Source of the DNA: Bacteroidaceae bacterium
GTDB lineage: Bacteria; Bacteroidota; Bacteroidia; Bacteroidales; Bacteroidaceae
Length of the DNA stretch: 50,678 nucleotides
NCBI GenBank assembly: GCA_017503065.1
Contig: JAFVTT010000021.1
Coordinates: 1 to 50,678, forward strand
Reading direction: 5' to 3'
In this document: piece after piece, positions 39,643 through 48,582 of the stretch
How positions within the stretch are numbered: the first letter of the stretch is position 1
Layout of the letters: each line of letters begins with the position of its first letter
Program-made: the position numbers and the translations under genes
The notes under the pieces: model-generated
What the model was told of the DNA's origin: nothing
Databases searched by the model: none
Seen by the model: the letters and a program-made list of their open reading frames with translations, nothing else

Positions 39643-41649
39643 ATGAAACAACATCTATTCAAGAACTCCTTCCTGCGTGGAGTACTGTGCCTGCTGCTTT
39701 GCGTTACAGGCATTGGGAATGCGTATGGGCAAAAATACCAACTGATAACAAGAACCGACAGTTTAATAACAGGCAAAAAATACCTTATTGCATCAATGCA
39801 AGATGAACAAGGGTTTGTTATGAAGGAATATGACGGTTCAAGCAACAACTGGAAATACGTTCAATCCAGTGCATCAAACTCCTGCATCAAATATCAAGAA
39901 GGGATGGCAGGACTTACACTTGGAGGAAATGCTAATGCATGGACGTTCCGCGATGGCAACAAGTACTATATGGATGCAACCTCTGAAGAAGAAAACTATT
40001 TGAAGGGAAGCAAAACTATTGGTACATATAGTAAGTTTAATATCTCTTTTTCCGGTGATAATGTGGCAATCATAAAATGTAAAGGAGATAAAGAAAAGTA
40101 TAGTCTTCAATACAACTCTGACTCTAAATTATTCTCATGCTACACCAGCGAACAAAAACCAGTGTACCTCTACAAAGAAATGGACTTCACACTAAGCATA
40201 TCTGACAATTACGAACCAGACAGCGATCGGGAATACTACGTTGGAGACACACTTACTGCCGACAATCTTGTTGTTACCGCCATATACTCAAAGGATGACA
40301 ATGAAATAGTCACAAACGAAGTAAAATGGTCTTTTGAACCAGAAATTATAACATCTGAAACCAAGTCTGTTAAAGCGACAGCCACTTACGGTGGTAAATC
40401 CATAGAATATACTTATAATATAACCAACAAGGGAGAGAAAACTATCCGATTTATACATATAACCGGAGAACCGACTACGACCCGATTTCATGCGGGAGAA
40501 AAACCCTCTTCCGACGGACTTTCTGTTATCGCAACATACAACAACAATACAACCATTGATGTTACAGCAGATGCGGTATGGTCCTTTACTCCAGAAACAA
40601 TAAATTCAGAAACCACTGAAGTTACGGCTACTGCCAAATATACAACAGAAAACGGCGACGAAATGACTGCGACAAAGACTTTTGCAGTGAATATCGTCCA
40701 GAACTACACTTTAGACCTGAGCACGAATAGTTATTCATCTGCATCAACGAGTAAAGTTGTGTGGGATGCTGTTGTTGCGAGCATGACGCTAAGTAAAGGG
40801 GGAAAAGATGCAAATCACTATTTAGGGGGAGGCGAAAATAAAGAAACAAGGTTCTATACAGGCCAGGAAATAATAATTACTCCCAAAGCGACGATACACC
40901 AAATTGTTTTTACGACAGTTGCATCTACAAATGACACATATGCGACTACGCTTTGCAACAGCACATATACAAATGCTACCGCAAGCAAGAACGGTAACTC
41001 TGTCACCGTTACACCAACAGACGGCAACAATGTCATCTCATTGACTTTGAATGGTCCGTGTGGATGCACTGCAATGACTGTACATTACCTTCCTGTAGTT
41101 TCCACGCTAACCGATGCCGGCTATGCCACCCTTTGTCTGCCATACAATGCCACTGTCCCTGAAGGATTGACCGCATACACTGCTACCGATAATGGGGAAT
41201 TCGTAAAACTGACAGCCAAGGAAGGTGGCAAGATTGCTGCCAAAGAAGGCGTAGTATTGAAAGGCGATGAGGGCACATACACATTCGTTGCTGCAGAGGG
41301 AAGCGTTAGCGCTACCGAAGGTAACCAGATGGTGGGTGTAACCGAAGATACCGAACTCACAGAAGCAGACAATGCCTATATGCTGACACGCAAGAAAGAT
41401 GACGGCTCCATCGCTTTCCGCTTGCTGAAAACCAACTACACCCTGGGAGCCAACAAAGCTTACCTGAAAGTGGACGGTTCTGCAAATACACGTGAACTCA
41501 TTCCTGCCATTTGGGACGACAACGCCACAGGCATCGAGAATACCACAGAAAACAACGCCACGAACATCATCTACAACCTTGCCGGACAGAAACTGACGCG
41601 CGCACAAAAGGGTATTTATATCATAAACGGGAAACTTACAGTAAGATAA
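39643..41649 (+). CDS. Secreted Ig-like repeat protein with sorting-like tail
   Basis: A 668-residue exported protein. I start at ATG 39643, giving the signal MKQHLFKNSFLRGVLCLLLC (cut near YGQ); the longer open frame upstream is out-of-frame luxS. Residues about 30-165 are beta-rich. Two bacterial Ig-like domains follow (about 168-250 and 255-345), marked by the parallel VKWSFEPEIITSETKSVKAT and AVWSFTPETINSETTEVTAT. Another beta module (about 350-490) and a C-terminal segment (about 490-640) come before a tail (IIYNLAGQKL...KGIYIINGKL) like those of surface proteins in Prevotella-type bacteria. It is much AT-richer than luxS. Function unknown, perhaps adhesion or glycan binding. Confidence 0.75.
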   Translation: MKQHLFKNSFLRGVLCLLLCVTGIGNAYGQKYQLITRTDSLITGKKYLIASMQDEQGFVMKEYDGSSNNWKYVQSSASNSCIKYQEGMAGLTLGGNANAWTFRDGNKYYMDATSEEENYLKGSKTIGTYSKFNISFSGDNVAIIKCKGDKEKYSLQYNSDSKLFSCYTSEQKPVYLYKEMDFTLSISDNYEPDSDREYYVGDTLTADNLVVTAIYSKDDNEIVTNEVKWSFEPEIITSETKSVKATATYGGKSIEYTYNITNKGEKTIRFIHITGEPTTTRFHAGEKPSSDGLSVIATYNNNTTIDVTADAVWSFTPETINSETTEVTATAKYTTENGDEMTATKTFAVNIVQNYTLDLSTNSYSSASTSKVVWDAVVASMTLSKGGKDANHYLGGGENKETRFYTGQEIIITPKATIHQIVFTTVASTNDTYATTLCNSTYTNATASKNGNSVTVTPTDGNNVISLTLNGPCGCTAMTVHYLPVVSTLTDAGYATLCLPYNATVPEGLTAYTATDNGEFVKLTAKEGGKIAAKEGVVLKGDEGTYTFVAAEGSVSATEGNQMVGVTEDTELTEADNAYMLTRKKDDGSIAFRLLKTNYTLGANKAYLKVDGSANTRELIPAIWDDNATGIENTTENNATNIIYNLAGQKLTRAQKGIYIINGKLTVR

Positions 41650-41682
41650 AAATCACACCTTATATAATATATAAATAAGAGC

Positions 41683-41865
41683 ATGAAGAAACGATATATC
41701 ATACCTACGACAGAATGTATCCACATAGAGGTTACACATATTGTAGCAGATTCCATACAAAAAGCGAACGATGAGATCACAAATACCTCTGCCTATGATT
41801 TCCTTGGCAGGGAGGACAACGCTCCAAATAGCGACAACAATAACCTTTGGGAATCTGGATGGTAA
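41683..41865 (+). CDS. Small acidic protein, 60 residues, unknown function
   Basis: It starts MKKRYIIPTTECIHIEV 33 nt after the Ig-like protein gene and ends DNNNLWESGW. The basic N-terminus with YIIPTTE, the acidic Asn-rich C-terminus and the tryptophan ending resemble small Bacteroidota proteins I have seen after surface protein genes, but I cannot name a family. No transmembrane segment or lipobox. Codon use is AT-rich like the upstream gene, so the two probably travel and are expressed together. Confidence 0.6.
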   Translation: MKKRYIIPTTECIHIEVTHIVADSIQKANDEITNTSAYDFLGREDNAPNSDNNNLWESGW

Positions 41866-41913
41866 GCACTAACAACAATATAGGTTCGTTCTGTTGTCCA
41901 CTATGACCCGTTT

Positions 41914-41948
41914 TTACCATCGGTAATGATAAACTTTACCATCGGTAA
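41914..41948. promoter_or_regulatory. Two operator-like palindromes TTACC-ATC-GGTAA
   Basis: Identical 13-bp near-palindromes at 41914-41926 and 41936-41948, with starts 22 bp apart (about two helical turns). They lie 90-124 nt before the aldo/keto reductase ATG. The pattern suits cooperative binding of a dimeric regulator, though a two-unit tandem repeat is also possible. Confidence 0.5.
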
Positions 41949-42037
41949 TCGTTTGGCGAACGAACGGTAATGGTTCGGGTGAATCGTCGTGAGGACAATA
42001 AAACGACAAAATAGAGAAGCAAAAGACAAACAACCTT

Positions 42038-42985
42038 ATGCAAGAATACCTCCCCTACGAACAACGCTACACCAACGGGATGCAATACAACAGGTGTGGC
42101 AATAGCGGTATACTGCTGCCCAAAATAAGCCTCGGATGGTGGCACAATTTCGGTGCTGCCAACGATTACGACAAGTGCCGAGAGATTGTGCGGTTTGCCT
42201 TTGACCATGGTATAACGCACATGGACCTGGCCAACAACTACGGGCCTCCTCCAGGCAGTGCGGAGGAGATGATGGGACGGATGATGCAGGACGACCTGCG
42301 CCCCTACCGCGACGAACTGTTCATAGCGACAAAGGCGGGATACGAGATGTGGCCGGGGCCTTACGGCAACTGGGGTTCGAGGAAGTCGCTGATGGCAAGC
42401 CTTGACCAAAGTCTGAAGCGCATGAAACTGGATTACGTGGACCTGTTCTACACTCACCGCTATGACCCGGAAACTCCGCTGGAGGAAACCCTACAGGCTC
42501 TGGTGGACATAGTGCGCTCGGGCAAGGCTCTGTACATAGGCATTTCGCGATGGCCCCTGCATGCGCTGAAGACGGCAATAAAGTACCTGAGCGAAAGGGA
42601 TGTTCCGCCCCTCATTTACCAGGGACGCCTGAACATGCTGGACAAGGCTCCACTGGAGGAAGGCATCCTTGAGGAGTGCCGCAACAACGGGATTGGATTT
42701 ATCTCCTTCTCGCCCTTGGCACAGGGATTACTTACCGACCGCTATCTGCAGGGTACCGTTCCGCAGGACAGCCGTATGAGCCAGGGACGCTTTCTCAAAC
42801 CTGAAATGCTCACCCCGGAACTCCTTGCACAACTCCAGGAACTCAACGCCAAGGCACTGGAGCAGGAGCAGAGCCTTGCAGAAATGGCTTTGCGGTGGAT
42901 TCTTGAACAACAAGGGGTGACATCCGTACTGGTGGGCGCAAGCAGCGTGGAGCAGTTGAAGAAGAACATAAAGGCAGGGATGTGA
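42038..42985 (+). CDS. Aldo/keto reductase (YghZ / L-glyceraldehyde-3-phosphate reductase type)
   Basis: A 315-residue NADPH-dependent reductase. Catalytic tetrad: Asp63 (HMDLANNYG), Tyr68, Lys99 (ATKAGY) and His140 (YTHRYD). The GPPPGSAEE and GPYGNWGSRK motifs are those of the YghZ branch. It ends KKNIKAGM, about 20 residues earlier than usual (the last helix is missing), and a repeat hairpin begins 22 nt after the stop. The truncation should spare the active site. Neighbours give no pathway hint. Confidence 0.9.
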   Translation: MQEYLPYEQRYTNGMQYNRCGNSGILLPKISLGWWHNFGAANDYDKCREIVRFAFDHGITHMDLANNYGPPPGSAEEMMGRMMQDDLRPYRDELFIATKAGYEMWPGPYGNWGSRKSLMASLDQSLKRMKLDYVDLFYTHRYDPETPLEETLQALVDIVRSGKALYIGISRWPLHALKTAIKYLSERDVPPLIYQGRLNMLDKAPLEEGILEECRNNGIGFISFSPLAQGLLTDRYLQGTVPQDSRMSQGRFLKPEMLTPELLAQLQELNAKALEQEQSLAEMALRWILEQQGVTSVLVGASSVEQLKKNIKAGM

Positions 42986-42990
42986 GTGAA

Positions 42991-43030
42991 AAGGACTCTC
43001 CCCCAGCCCCTCTACAAGAGAGGGGAGTAG
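42991..43030. repeat. Palindromic repeat after the aldo/keto reductase gene
   Basis: ACTCTCCCCCAGCCCCTCT-ACAAG-AGAGGGGAG. It is an inverted-orientation relative of the GGGGAGGG palindrome at 22208. The inner stem CCCCTCT/AGAGGGG may act as a hairpin. Confidence 0.7.
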
Positions 43031-43076
43031 ATACTACTGAGAGCGGAGATACGAATTTACAAAAAGAAGTAAAGAG

Positions 43077-43115
43077 CAAGAGGTGCAGGACCGGACAATG
43101 GTTCTGCACCTCTTG
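43077..43115 (-). terminator. Terminator of the threonine operon (possibly bidirectional)
   Basis: CAAGAGGTGCAG (43077-43088) pairs perfectly with CTGCACCTCTTG (43104-43115). On the minus strand the stem is followed by CTCTTTACTTCTTTTTG. It serves thrC and may also stop the convergent aldo/keto reductase transcript. Confidence 0.8.
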
Positions 43116-43139
43116 GGTATAGGGGAGGGATGAGAAGGG

Positions 43140-43318
43140 AGAAGGGAAAACGGAAAGGTTTAGCATACCCCCTCCGCTTCGCTCGTCCCCCTGCCTCAGG
43201 GGGACAACGGGGGGAGGAGTAATCTGAGTATTCGGAATAATCGGAATAATCAGAGTAGTCGGAGTAATCGGATTTCGCTCACCGCTCACCGTTCACCGTT
43301 CACCGCTCACCGTTCCAT
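43140..43318. repeat. Repeat mosaic at the 3' end of thrC
   Basis: Family A (GGGAAAACGGAAAGG, 43144-43158), a GC palindrome (CCCCCTGCCTCAGGGGG, about 43188-43204), family B nonamers (TCTGAGTAT, TCGGAATAA, TCGGAGTAG; 43221-43272) and CCGCTCA/CCGTTCA heptads (43276-43318). The heptads run into thrC and supply its last codons and stop. Confidence 0.8.
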
Positions 43319-44638
43319 CAGGAACTGCTTGAAGGCAGAGAAGTCGTTGGGCATAGGCACGGATTGCTTCTCGCCTTGCATGAAGGCGGCCAGACGGGCG
43401 GGGATTTCCACGTCGGTGTGGCAGATGTCGTCCACCACCTGCTTGAACTTGGCAGGGTGTGCGGTTTCCAGGAAGAAGCCCACCTCGCCGGGACGAAGAC
43501 CGTCCTTCAGTGCCTGATAACCGCAAGCACCGTGGGGGTCGAGTTGGTAACCCGTTTCACTGAGGCACTGGCGCATGGTGTCGGCAATCTGTCCGTCGGT
43601 GTATGTGGCGCCCGAGATGTGCTCGGTGATGGCCTCGTGGCTATGGCCGTAGAGGTCCAGAATGCGGGCAAAGTTGCTGGGGTCGCCCACGTCCATGGCA
43701 TTGGCTATGGTGGCGGTAGAGGGACGGGGATTGTACTGACCGCTCTGCAGATAGTTGTAGAAAATATCGTTGGCATTGTTGGCGGCAATGAAGCGGTCTA
43801 TGGGCAAGCCCATGCGACGGCCGAAGAGGGCGCTGCAGATGTTGCCGAAGTTGCCCGAGGGCACGCAAGCCACCAACTTGGGAGCCACGGCAGAAGGTGT
43901 GCCGTTGACGGCAATGCCCTGCTTCTTCAACTGGGCATAGGCCCAGAAGTAGTAGAAACTCTGGGGCAGGAAACGTGCCACGTTGATGGAGTTGGCAGAG
44001 GTGAGTTTCATGTGTTGGTTGAGTTCCTCGTCCATGAAGGCGCTCTTTACCATTGCCTGGCAATCGTCGAAGACACCCTCCACCTCTATGGCGGTGATGT
44101 TCTGCCCGAGGGTGGTAAACTGGCACTCCTGGATGGGAGAGACCTTGCCCTTGGGATAGAGCACGTAGACATGGATGCCGGGGACGCCGAGGAAACCGTT
44201 GGCAACGGCAGAACCCGTGTCGCCGGAGGTGGCAACCAACACATTGACAAGACGGTCACCTCCCTGCTTCTTGTTGAAATAGCCAAGCAGGCGTGCCATG
44301 AAGCGTGCGCCCACGTCCTTGAAGGCCAGTGTGGGTCCATGGAAAAGTTCCAGGGAATAGATATTGTCCGTTACCCTTACGGCAGGTATGTCGAACGACA
44401 TGGTGTCGTAGACAATCTGGCGCAGGTCCTCGGCAGGGATGTCCTCGCCAAAGAAGCACTCTGCCACACGGAAGGAGATTTCCTGAAGCGACATATCCTG
44501 GATATTGTCGAAGAACTCCTGTGGCAGGGGACGGATACTGGTGGGCATATAAAGGCCACGGTCGGCGGCAAGGCCCTTGACAACGGCGGTTTCAAGGCTC
44601 TCGCGGGTGGTGGGGTTGTTGGTAGAATAGTATTGCAT
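43307..44638 (-). CDS. thrC: Threonine synthase
   Basis: A 443-residue PLP enzyme that converts O-phosphohomoserine to threonine. It begins MQYYSTNNPTTRESLETAVV, the class-II threonine synthase start, and carries the PLP lysine Lys107 in LAFKDVGARF. SGDTGSAVANG binds the PLP phosphate. It is last in the thrA-kinase-thrC operon. The final codons (Met-Glu-Arg-stop) lie in a TGAACGG/TGAGCGG heptad repeat that supplies the TGA stop. The 82-nt spacer upstream is a composite repeat. Confidence 0.96.
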   Translation of the reverse strand: MQYYSTNNPTTRESLETAVVKGLAADRGLYMPTSIRPLPQEFFDNIQDMSLQEISFRVAECFFGEDIPAEDLRQIVYDTMSFDIPAVRVTDNIYSLELFHGPTLAFKDVGARFMARLLGYFNKKQGGDRLVNVLVATSGDTGSAVANGFLGVPGIHVYVLYPKGKVSPIQECQFTTLGQNITAIEVEGVFDDCQAMVKSAFMDEELNQHMKLTSANSINVARFLPQSFYYFWAYAQLKKQGIAVNGTPSAVAPKLVACVPSGNFGNICSALFGRRMGLPIDRFIAANNANDIFYNYLQSGQYNPRPSTATIANAMDVGDPSNFARILDLYGHSHEAITEHISGATYTDGQIADTMRQCLSETGYQLDPHGACGYQALKDGLRPGEVGFFLETAHPAKFKQVVDDICHTDVEIPARLAAFMQGEKQSVPMPNDFSAFKQFLMER

Positions 44639-44643
44639 GGTTA

Positions 44644-44712
44644 AAACGGAAATGTGAAAACGGAAAACGGAAAACTGGAGTATTCGGAGTAATCAGATTT
44701 CCGATTTCCGAT
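44644..44712. repeat. Composite A-B-A' inverted element between thrC and the kinase gene
   Basis: The left arm CGGAAAACGGAAAACT (44661-44676) is nearly complementary (14 of 16) to AGATTTCCGATTTCCG (44695-44710). The core is family B (GGAGTATTCGGAGTAATC). The element fills the spacer of co-transcribed genes. Confidence 0.82.
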
Positions 44713-44720
44713 TTCATTAG

Positions 44721-45968
44721 TTAGTATATTTCTGATGGTTGGGGGGAGGATGATTGTTCCTGCATGAAGGCGTGGATGAACTGGTCACCCTCGAGAAGAC
44801 CATAGCAACCGCCCTGTGCCGCATCTTCGTCGAAAGAGGTGACGGTATCGGCTTCTATGCCGGGGTACCAGATGGCAAAGGGGATGGGTTCGGCGGTGTG
44901 CGTGCGCAGGTCTATGGGTGTGGGGTGGTCGGGCAGAAGTGCCACGGCCACGGGTTCCTGCCATTCCGACACGGCATCAAGAATCGGACCTGTGATATGG
45001 CGGTCGATGTTCTCTATGCACTGGAGTTTCAATGCCAGATCGCCATCGTGCCCGGCCTCGTCGGCGGCCTCGACATGCAGATAGACAAAGTCGTCGGTGT
45101 GCAAGGCCTCAAGGGCAGCACGTGCCTTGCCGGCATAGTCGGTATCCCACAGGCCTGTGGCGCCAGGAACGTCTATGGTGCGAAGCCCTGCATAGCGTCC
45201 GATGCCACGGATTAGGTCCACGGCCGTGATTACGGCACCGCGGTGTATCTGCGAAGCAAAGGTCTCAGTAAGCGGAGCCATCTGTGGGCGGTATCCCCCA
45301 CCCCACGGCCAGATGCTGCTGACGGGGTCCATGCCCTGCTCGGCACGTTGTGCATTGAGCGGATGGTATTTGAGCAGGACCTGACTCTTGTAGATAAGTT
45401 CGGTGAGCAGTTGTGCCGTCTCCTCGGCCTCGGGTGTTTCGGCACGCAGCATGTACTCGCGCCAAGGTTTGCCGGGGATATCGTGCGGAGGGGTGCAATG
45501 CAGGTGCTTGTTGCCGCCCTTTATGACAAGCAGGTGGCGGTACTGCACTCCGGTGTAGAAGTGCACGCGCTCGTTGCCCAGTTCCTCCTGAAGGTACTTT
45601 ATGAGTATGTCGGCATCCTCCGTTTCCAGACGGCCACAGGAGTGGTTGCGCAGGAGGTTGCCGTCCAGGGAAATGAGGTTGCAACGCAGGGCAAGGTCGT
45701 CATCGGCCAGTTCCACGCCTATGCTTGCCGCCTCCAAGGGGCCACGGCCCTCATAGACAACATGCTGGTCGTAACCGAGGATGCTGCTGTTTGCCACCTC
45801 GCTACCGGGGTGGAATCCGTCGGCCACGGTACGGAGCAGGCCGCATCGTCCCATGCGTGCCAGTCGGTCGGCATTGGGGGTGTGGGCATGCTGAAGCAGG
45901 GTTTTTCCTCCCAGTGCCTCATTGTGCCAGTCGGCCATGCCATCGCCAAGTATGATGATATGTTTCAT
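44721..45968 (-). CDS. Alternative homoserine kinase (phosphoglycerate-mutase / alkaline-phosphatase superfamily)
   Basis: A 415-residue protein of the cofactor-independent phosphoglycerate mutase family (ApgM-like): metal ligand Asp9 in ILGDGMADW, GSEVANSSILGYDQ with the active-site serine (61 or 62), and VEAADEAGHDGD and ALLPDHPTP as metal sites. In Bacteroidota this branch sits in the threonine operon and has been proposed to be the homoserine kinase in place of ThrB. Here it lies between thrA and thrC and no GHMP-type thrB is present, which agrees. Annotation as a glycolytic mutase would probably be wrong. Confidence 0.88.
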   Translation of the reverse strand: MKHIIILGDGMADWHNEALGGKTLLQHAHTPNADRLARMGRCGLLRTVADGFHPGSEVANSSILGYDQHVVYEGRGPLEAASIGVELADDDLALRCNLISLDGNLLRNHSCGRLETEDADILIKYLQEELGNERVHFYTGVQYRHLLVIKGGNKHLHCTPPHDIPGKPWREYMLRAETPEAEETAQLLTELIYKSQVLLKYHPLNAQRAEQGMDPVSSIWPWGGGYRPQMAPLTETFASQIHRGAVITAVDLIRGIGRYAGLRTIDVPGATGLWDTDYAGKARAALEALHTDDFVYLHVEAADEAGHDGDLALKLQCIENIDRHITGPILDAVSEWQEPVAVALLPDHPTPIDLRTHTAEPIPFAIWYPGIEADTVTSFDEDAAQGGCYGLLEGDQFIHAFMQEQSSSPQPSEIY

Positions 45969-45969
45969 G

Positions 45970-46083
45970 TTAAACGGAAATGTGAAATCGGAAAACGGAA
46001 AACTGGAGTATTCGGAGTAATCGGAGTATTCGGAATAGTCGGAGTAATCAGAGTTTTCCGTTTTCCGTTTTCCGTTTTCCGTT
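45970..46083. repeat. Composite A-B-A' inverted element between the kinase gene and thrA
   Basis: Perfect 16-bp arms CGGAAAACGGAAAACT (45989-46004) and AGTTTTCCGTTTTCCG (46052-46067) flank 47 nt of family B nonamers. Further heptads extend both arms. The spacer contains nothing else. Confidence 0.88.
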
Positions 46084-46085
46084 CG

Positions 46086-48509
46086 TCACGCCAGTGACAT
46101 TATGTCCGCGAACACACCGGCGGCCGTTACCGAAGCACCGGCACCGTAGCCCTGGATGAGCATGGGGTATTCGTTGTAACGCTCAGTGGTGAGGAGCACG
46201 ATGTTGTTGCTGCCCTCCAACTGGTAGAAGGGATGGCCGGCCTCTATCTCCTGCAGGGAGATGCTGGCATGACCGCCCTCGTACTTTGCCACGAAGCGCC
46301 AAACCTTGTTCTCGCTCTCCAGCACCTTGCGGCGTGCTTCCCAATCGGCATCCAGTGTGGGGAGGTTCTGCCAGAACTCCTCCATGGTGCCGTCGAAGAA
46401 GGACTGGGGCACGAAGAGTTTCTTCTCCACGTCCTCCTGGTTGATGCTGTAACCGGCCTCGCGGGCGAGGATGACCAGTTTGCGCAGCACGTCCTTGCCA
46501 GAGAGGTCTATGCGCGGGTCGGGTTCGCTGTATCCCTCGGCCTTGGCCAGTTCCACCGTCTTGCTGAAGGGTATGTCGGCAGAGATGGTGTTGAAGATAT
46601 AGTTGAGCGTACCGCTGAGGACTGCCTCGATGCGCAGGATCTTGTCGCCGGAGTTGCGCAGGTCGTTGATGGTGCGTATGATGGGCAGGCCTGCACCCAC
46701 GTTGGTTTCAAACAGGAACTTCACGCCACGCATCTGTGCTATGCGCTTGAGTTCGCTATATTGCTCGTAATCGCTGGAGGCGGCAATCTTGTTGGCCGCC
46801 ACTATGTTGATGTTGTGGGAAAGGAAATCCTTGTAGAGCGATGCCACCTCGGCCGATGCCGTGCAATCCACGAAGACACTGTTGAAGATGTTCATGCCTA
46901 TGACCTCGTCGCGCAGGCGCCGGATGTCGCTTGCAGGAGCCTCGTGCAGGCGTTGGCGGAAGTTGTCCAGTTCCAGTCCCTCGCGTGCAAACATGGCATT
47001 GTGGCCGGAGGCTATGCCCACGACATTGAGTTGGAGGCGGAGTTCGCGCATCAGTTTCTCGCGCTGCTGGTGTATCTGCTCAATGAGGCTTCCGCCCACG
47101 GTGCCCACACCGCAGATGAAGAGGTTGAGCACCTGATATTCGCTCAGGAAGAAGGAGTCGTGGATGACGTTCAGAGCCTTGCGCAGGTACTCCTCGGCAA
47201 TGACGAAGGATATGTTCGTCTCGCTTGCACCCTGGGCACATGCAATGACGCTGATACCGCTACGTCCCAGCGTGCCGAACAACTTGCCGGCAATGCCCGG
47301 GGTGTGCTTCATGTTCTCGCCCACGATGGCCACGGTGGCCAGACCTCCTTCGGCCGTCATGGGGTACATGGCGCCGTCGGCTATCTCCTGAGCAAACTCC
47401 TCGTTGAGCACACGGCATGCCTCGCTGGCATCCACGTCGCGCACACCTATGGAGGTGCTGTTCTCACTGCTTGCCTGGGACACCATGAACACGGATATGC
47501 CATTGTCTGCCAGGCAGGTGAAGATGCGGCGGTTCACACCGATGACACCCACCATGGAAAGACCGCTGACGGTGATGAGCGTGGTGCCCTTGATGCTGGA
47601 TATGCCACGGATGGGTTTCTCGCCCAGGTGTATGTCCTTCTTGATGATGGTACCGGGGGCATCGGGGTTGAAGGTGTTCTTCACCCAGATGGGAATGTTC
47701 TTCACGCAGACGGGGTATATGGTGGGAGGATAGATCACCTTGGCACCGAAGTTGCAGAGTTCCATGGCCTCCACGTAGGAGAGTTCGTCGATGACGTATG
47801 CCGTGCTGATTACACGGGGGTCGGCGGTCATGAAACCGTCCACGTCCGTCCATATCTCCAGTGCCGTAGCGTCCAGTGCCGCCGCCACGATGGCCGCGGT
47901 GTAGTCGCTGCCGCCACGTCCAAGGTTGGTCACCTCGCCGCTCTCTATGTCGGAGGAGATGAAACCGCCCATCAGGCTTATCTCGGGCAGGCGCTTCCAT
48001 GTGTTGCGCACTATCTCATTAGTGGCCTGTGCACAGAGCACGTTCTTGCCGTTCTTCTTCTCGGTGCGGATGATGTCGCGCGAATCGTACCATCTGGCAC
48101 CGTCGATAACGGTGGCCACTATGCGCGATGACATGCGCTCACCGTAACTGACGATTGCTGCCTCGGTCTTGGGCGAGAGGTCGCGGATCAGGCAGACACC
48201 CTGATAGATGCTCCTCAACTCCTCCAGCAGGGCACGCACTATGGTGAGCAGTTCGCCACGGGCAGAGCCGGCAGGGAGAACCTCGCGGATAACCTTTTCA
48301 TGACGGCCTACGATTTCCAGAAACACCTTCTGGTAGCGAAGGTCGCCCTCCAGAGCCATCTGTGCCGTCTGTATCAACTTGTCGGTAATGCCACCCAGGG
48401 CACTTACCACCACGATGACGGGCTCCGTCTGCGACTCCACTATCTTCTTTACGTTAAGTATGCTTTCTGCGCTACCCACACTGGTACCGCCAAACTTCAG
48501 TACTTTCAT
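46086..48509 (-). CDS. thrA: Bifunctional aspartokinase / homoserine dehydrogenase
   Basis: An 807-residue fusion. Aspartokinase comes first (MKVLKFGGTSVGSAESI; KFGGTSV 5-11), with tandem ACT regulatory domains at about 310-450 (ITVSGLSMVGVIGVNRRIF). Homoserine dehydrogenase is at about 462-807, with NAD site CGVGTVGGS and catalytic region GYSEPDPRIDLSGKDVLRK. It catalyses the first and third steps of threonine and methionine synthesis and is probably feedback-inhibited through the ACT domains. It is first in the operon. No leader peptide or attenuator was recognised. Confidence 0.96.
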   Translation of the reverse strand: MKVLKFGGTSVGSAESILNVKKIVESQTEPVIVVVSALGGITDKLIQTAQMALEGDLRYQKVFLEIVGRHEKVIREVLPAGSARGELLTIVRALLEELRSIYQGVCLIRDLSPKTEAAIVSYGERMSSRIVATVIDGARWYDSRDIIRTEKKNGKNVLCAQATNEIVRNTWKRLPEISLMGGFISSDIESGEVTNLGRGGSDYTAAIVAAALDATALEIWTDVDGFMTADPRVISTAYVIDELSYVEAMELCNFGAKVIYPPTIYPVCVKNIPIWVKNTFNPDAPGTIIKKDIHLGEKPIRGISSIKGTTLITVSGLSMVGVIGVNRRIFTCLADNGISVFMVSQASSENSTSIGVRDVDASEACRVLNEEFAQEIADGAMYPMTAEGGLATVAIVGENMKHTPGIAGKLFGTLGRSGISVIACAQGASETNISFVIAEEYLRKALNVIHDSFFLSEYQVLNLFICGVGTVGGSLIEQIHQQREKLMRELRLQLNVVGIASGHNAMFAREGLELDNFRQRLHEAPASDIRRLRDEVIGMNIFNSVFVDCTASAEVASLYKDFLSHNINIVAANKIAASSDYEQYSELKRIAQMRGVKFLFETNVGAGLPIIRTINDLRNSGDKILRIEAVLSGTLNYIFNTISADIPFSKTVELAKAEGYSEPDPRIDLSGKDVLRKLVILAREAGYSINQEDVEKKLFVPQSFFDGTMEEFWQNLPTLDADWEARRKVLESENKVWRFVAKYEGGHASISLQEIEAGHPFYQLEGSNNIVLLTTERYNEYPMLIQGYGAGASVTAAGVFADIMSLA

Positions 48510-48540
48510 ACTTATTATATGTCTTATCTTTTTGAGTGGG

Positions 48541-48548
48541 CAAATTTA
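48541..48548 (-). promoter_or_regulatory. Bacteroidota -7 element of the threonine operon
   Basis: The minus strand reads TAAATTTG (TAnnTTTG), 31 nt upstream of the thrA ATG. Confidence 0.6.
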
Positions 48549-48582
48549 CAATTATTTATAGTACCAAGCAAACTATTTGTTC

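Noticed and set aside
46233..48131. A 632-codon open frame on the plus strand opposite thrA
   Set aside because: It is antisense to an unmistakable aspartokinase-homoserine dehydrogenase. Its long length follows from GC-rich codon use on the real strand; the translation has no recognisable domain.
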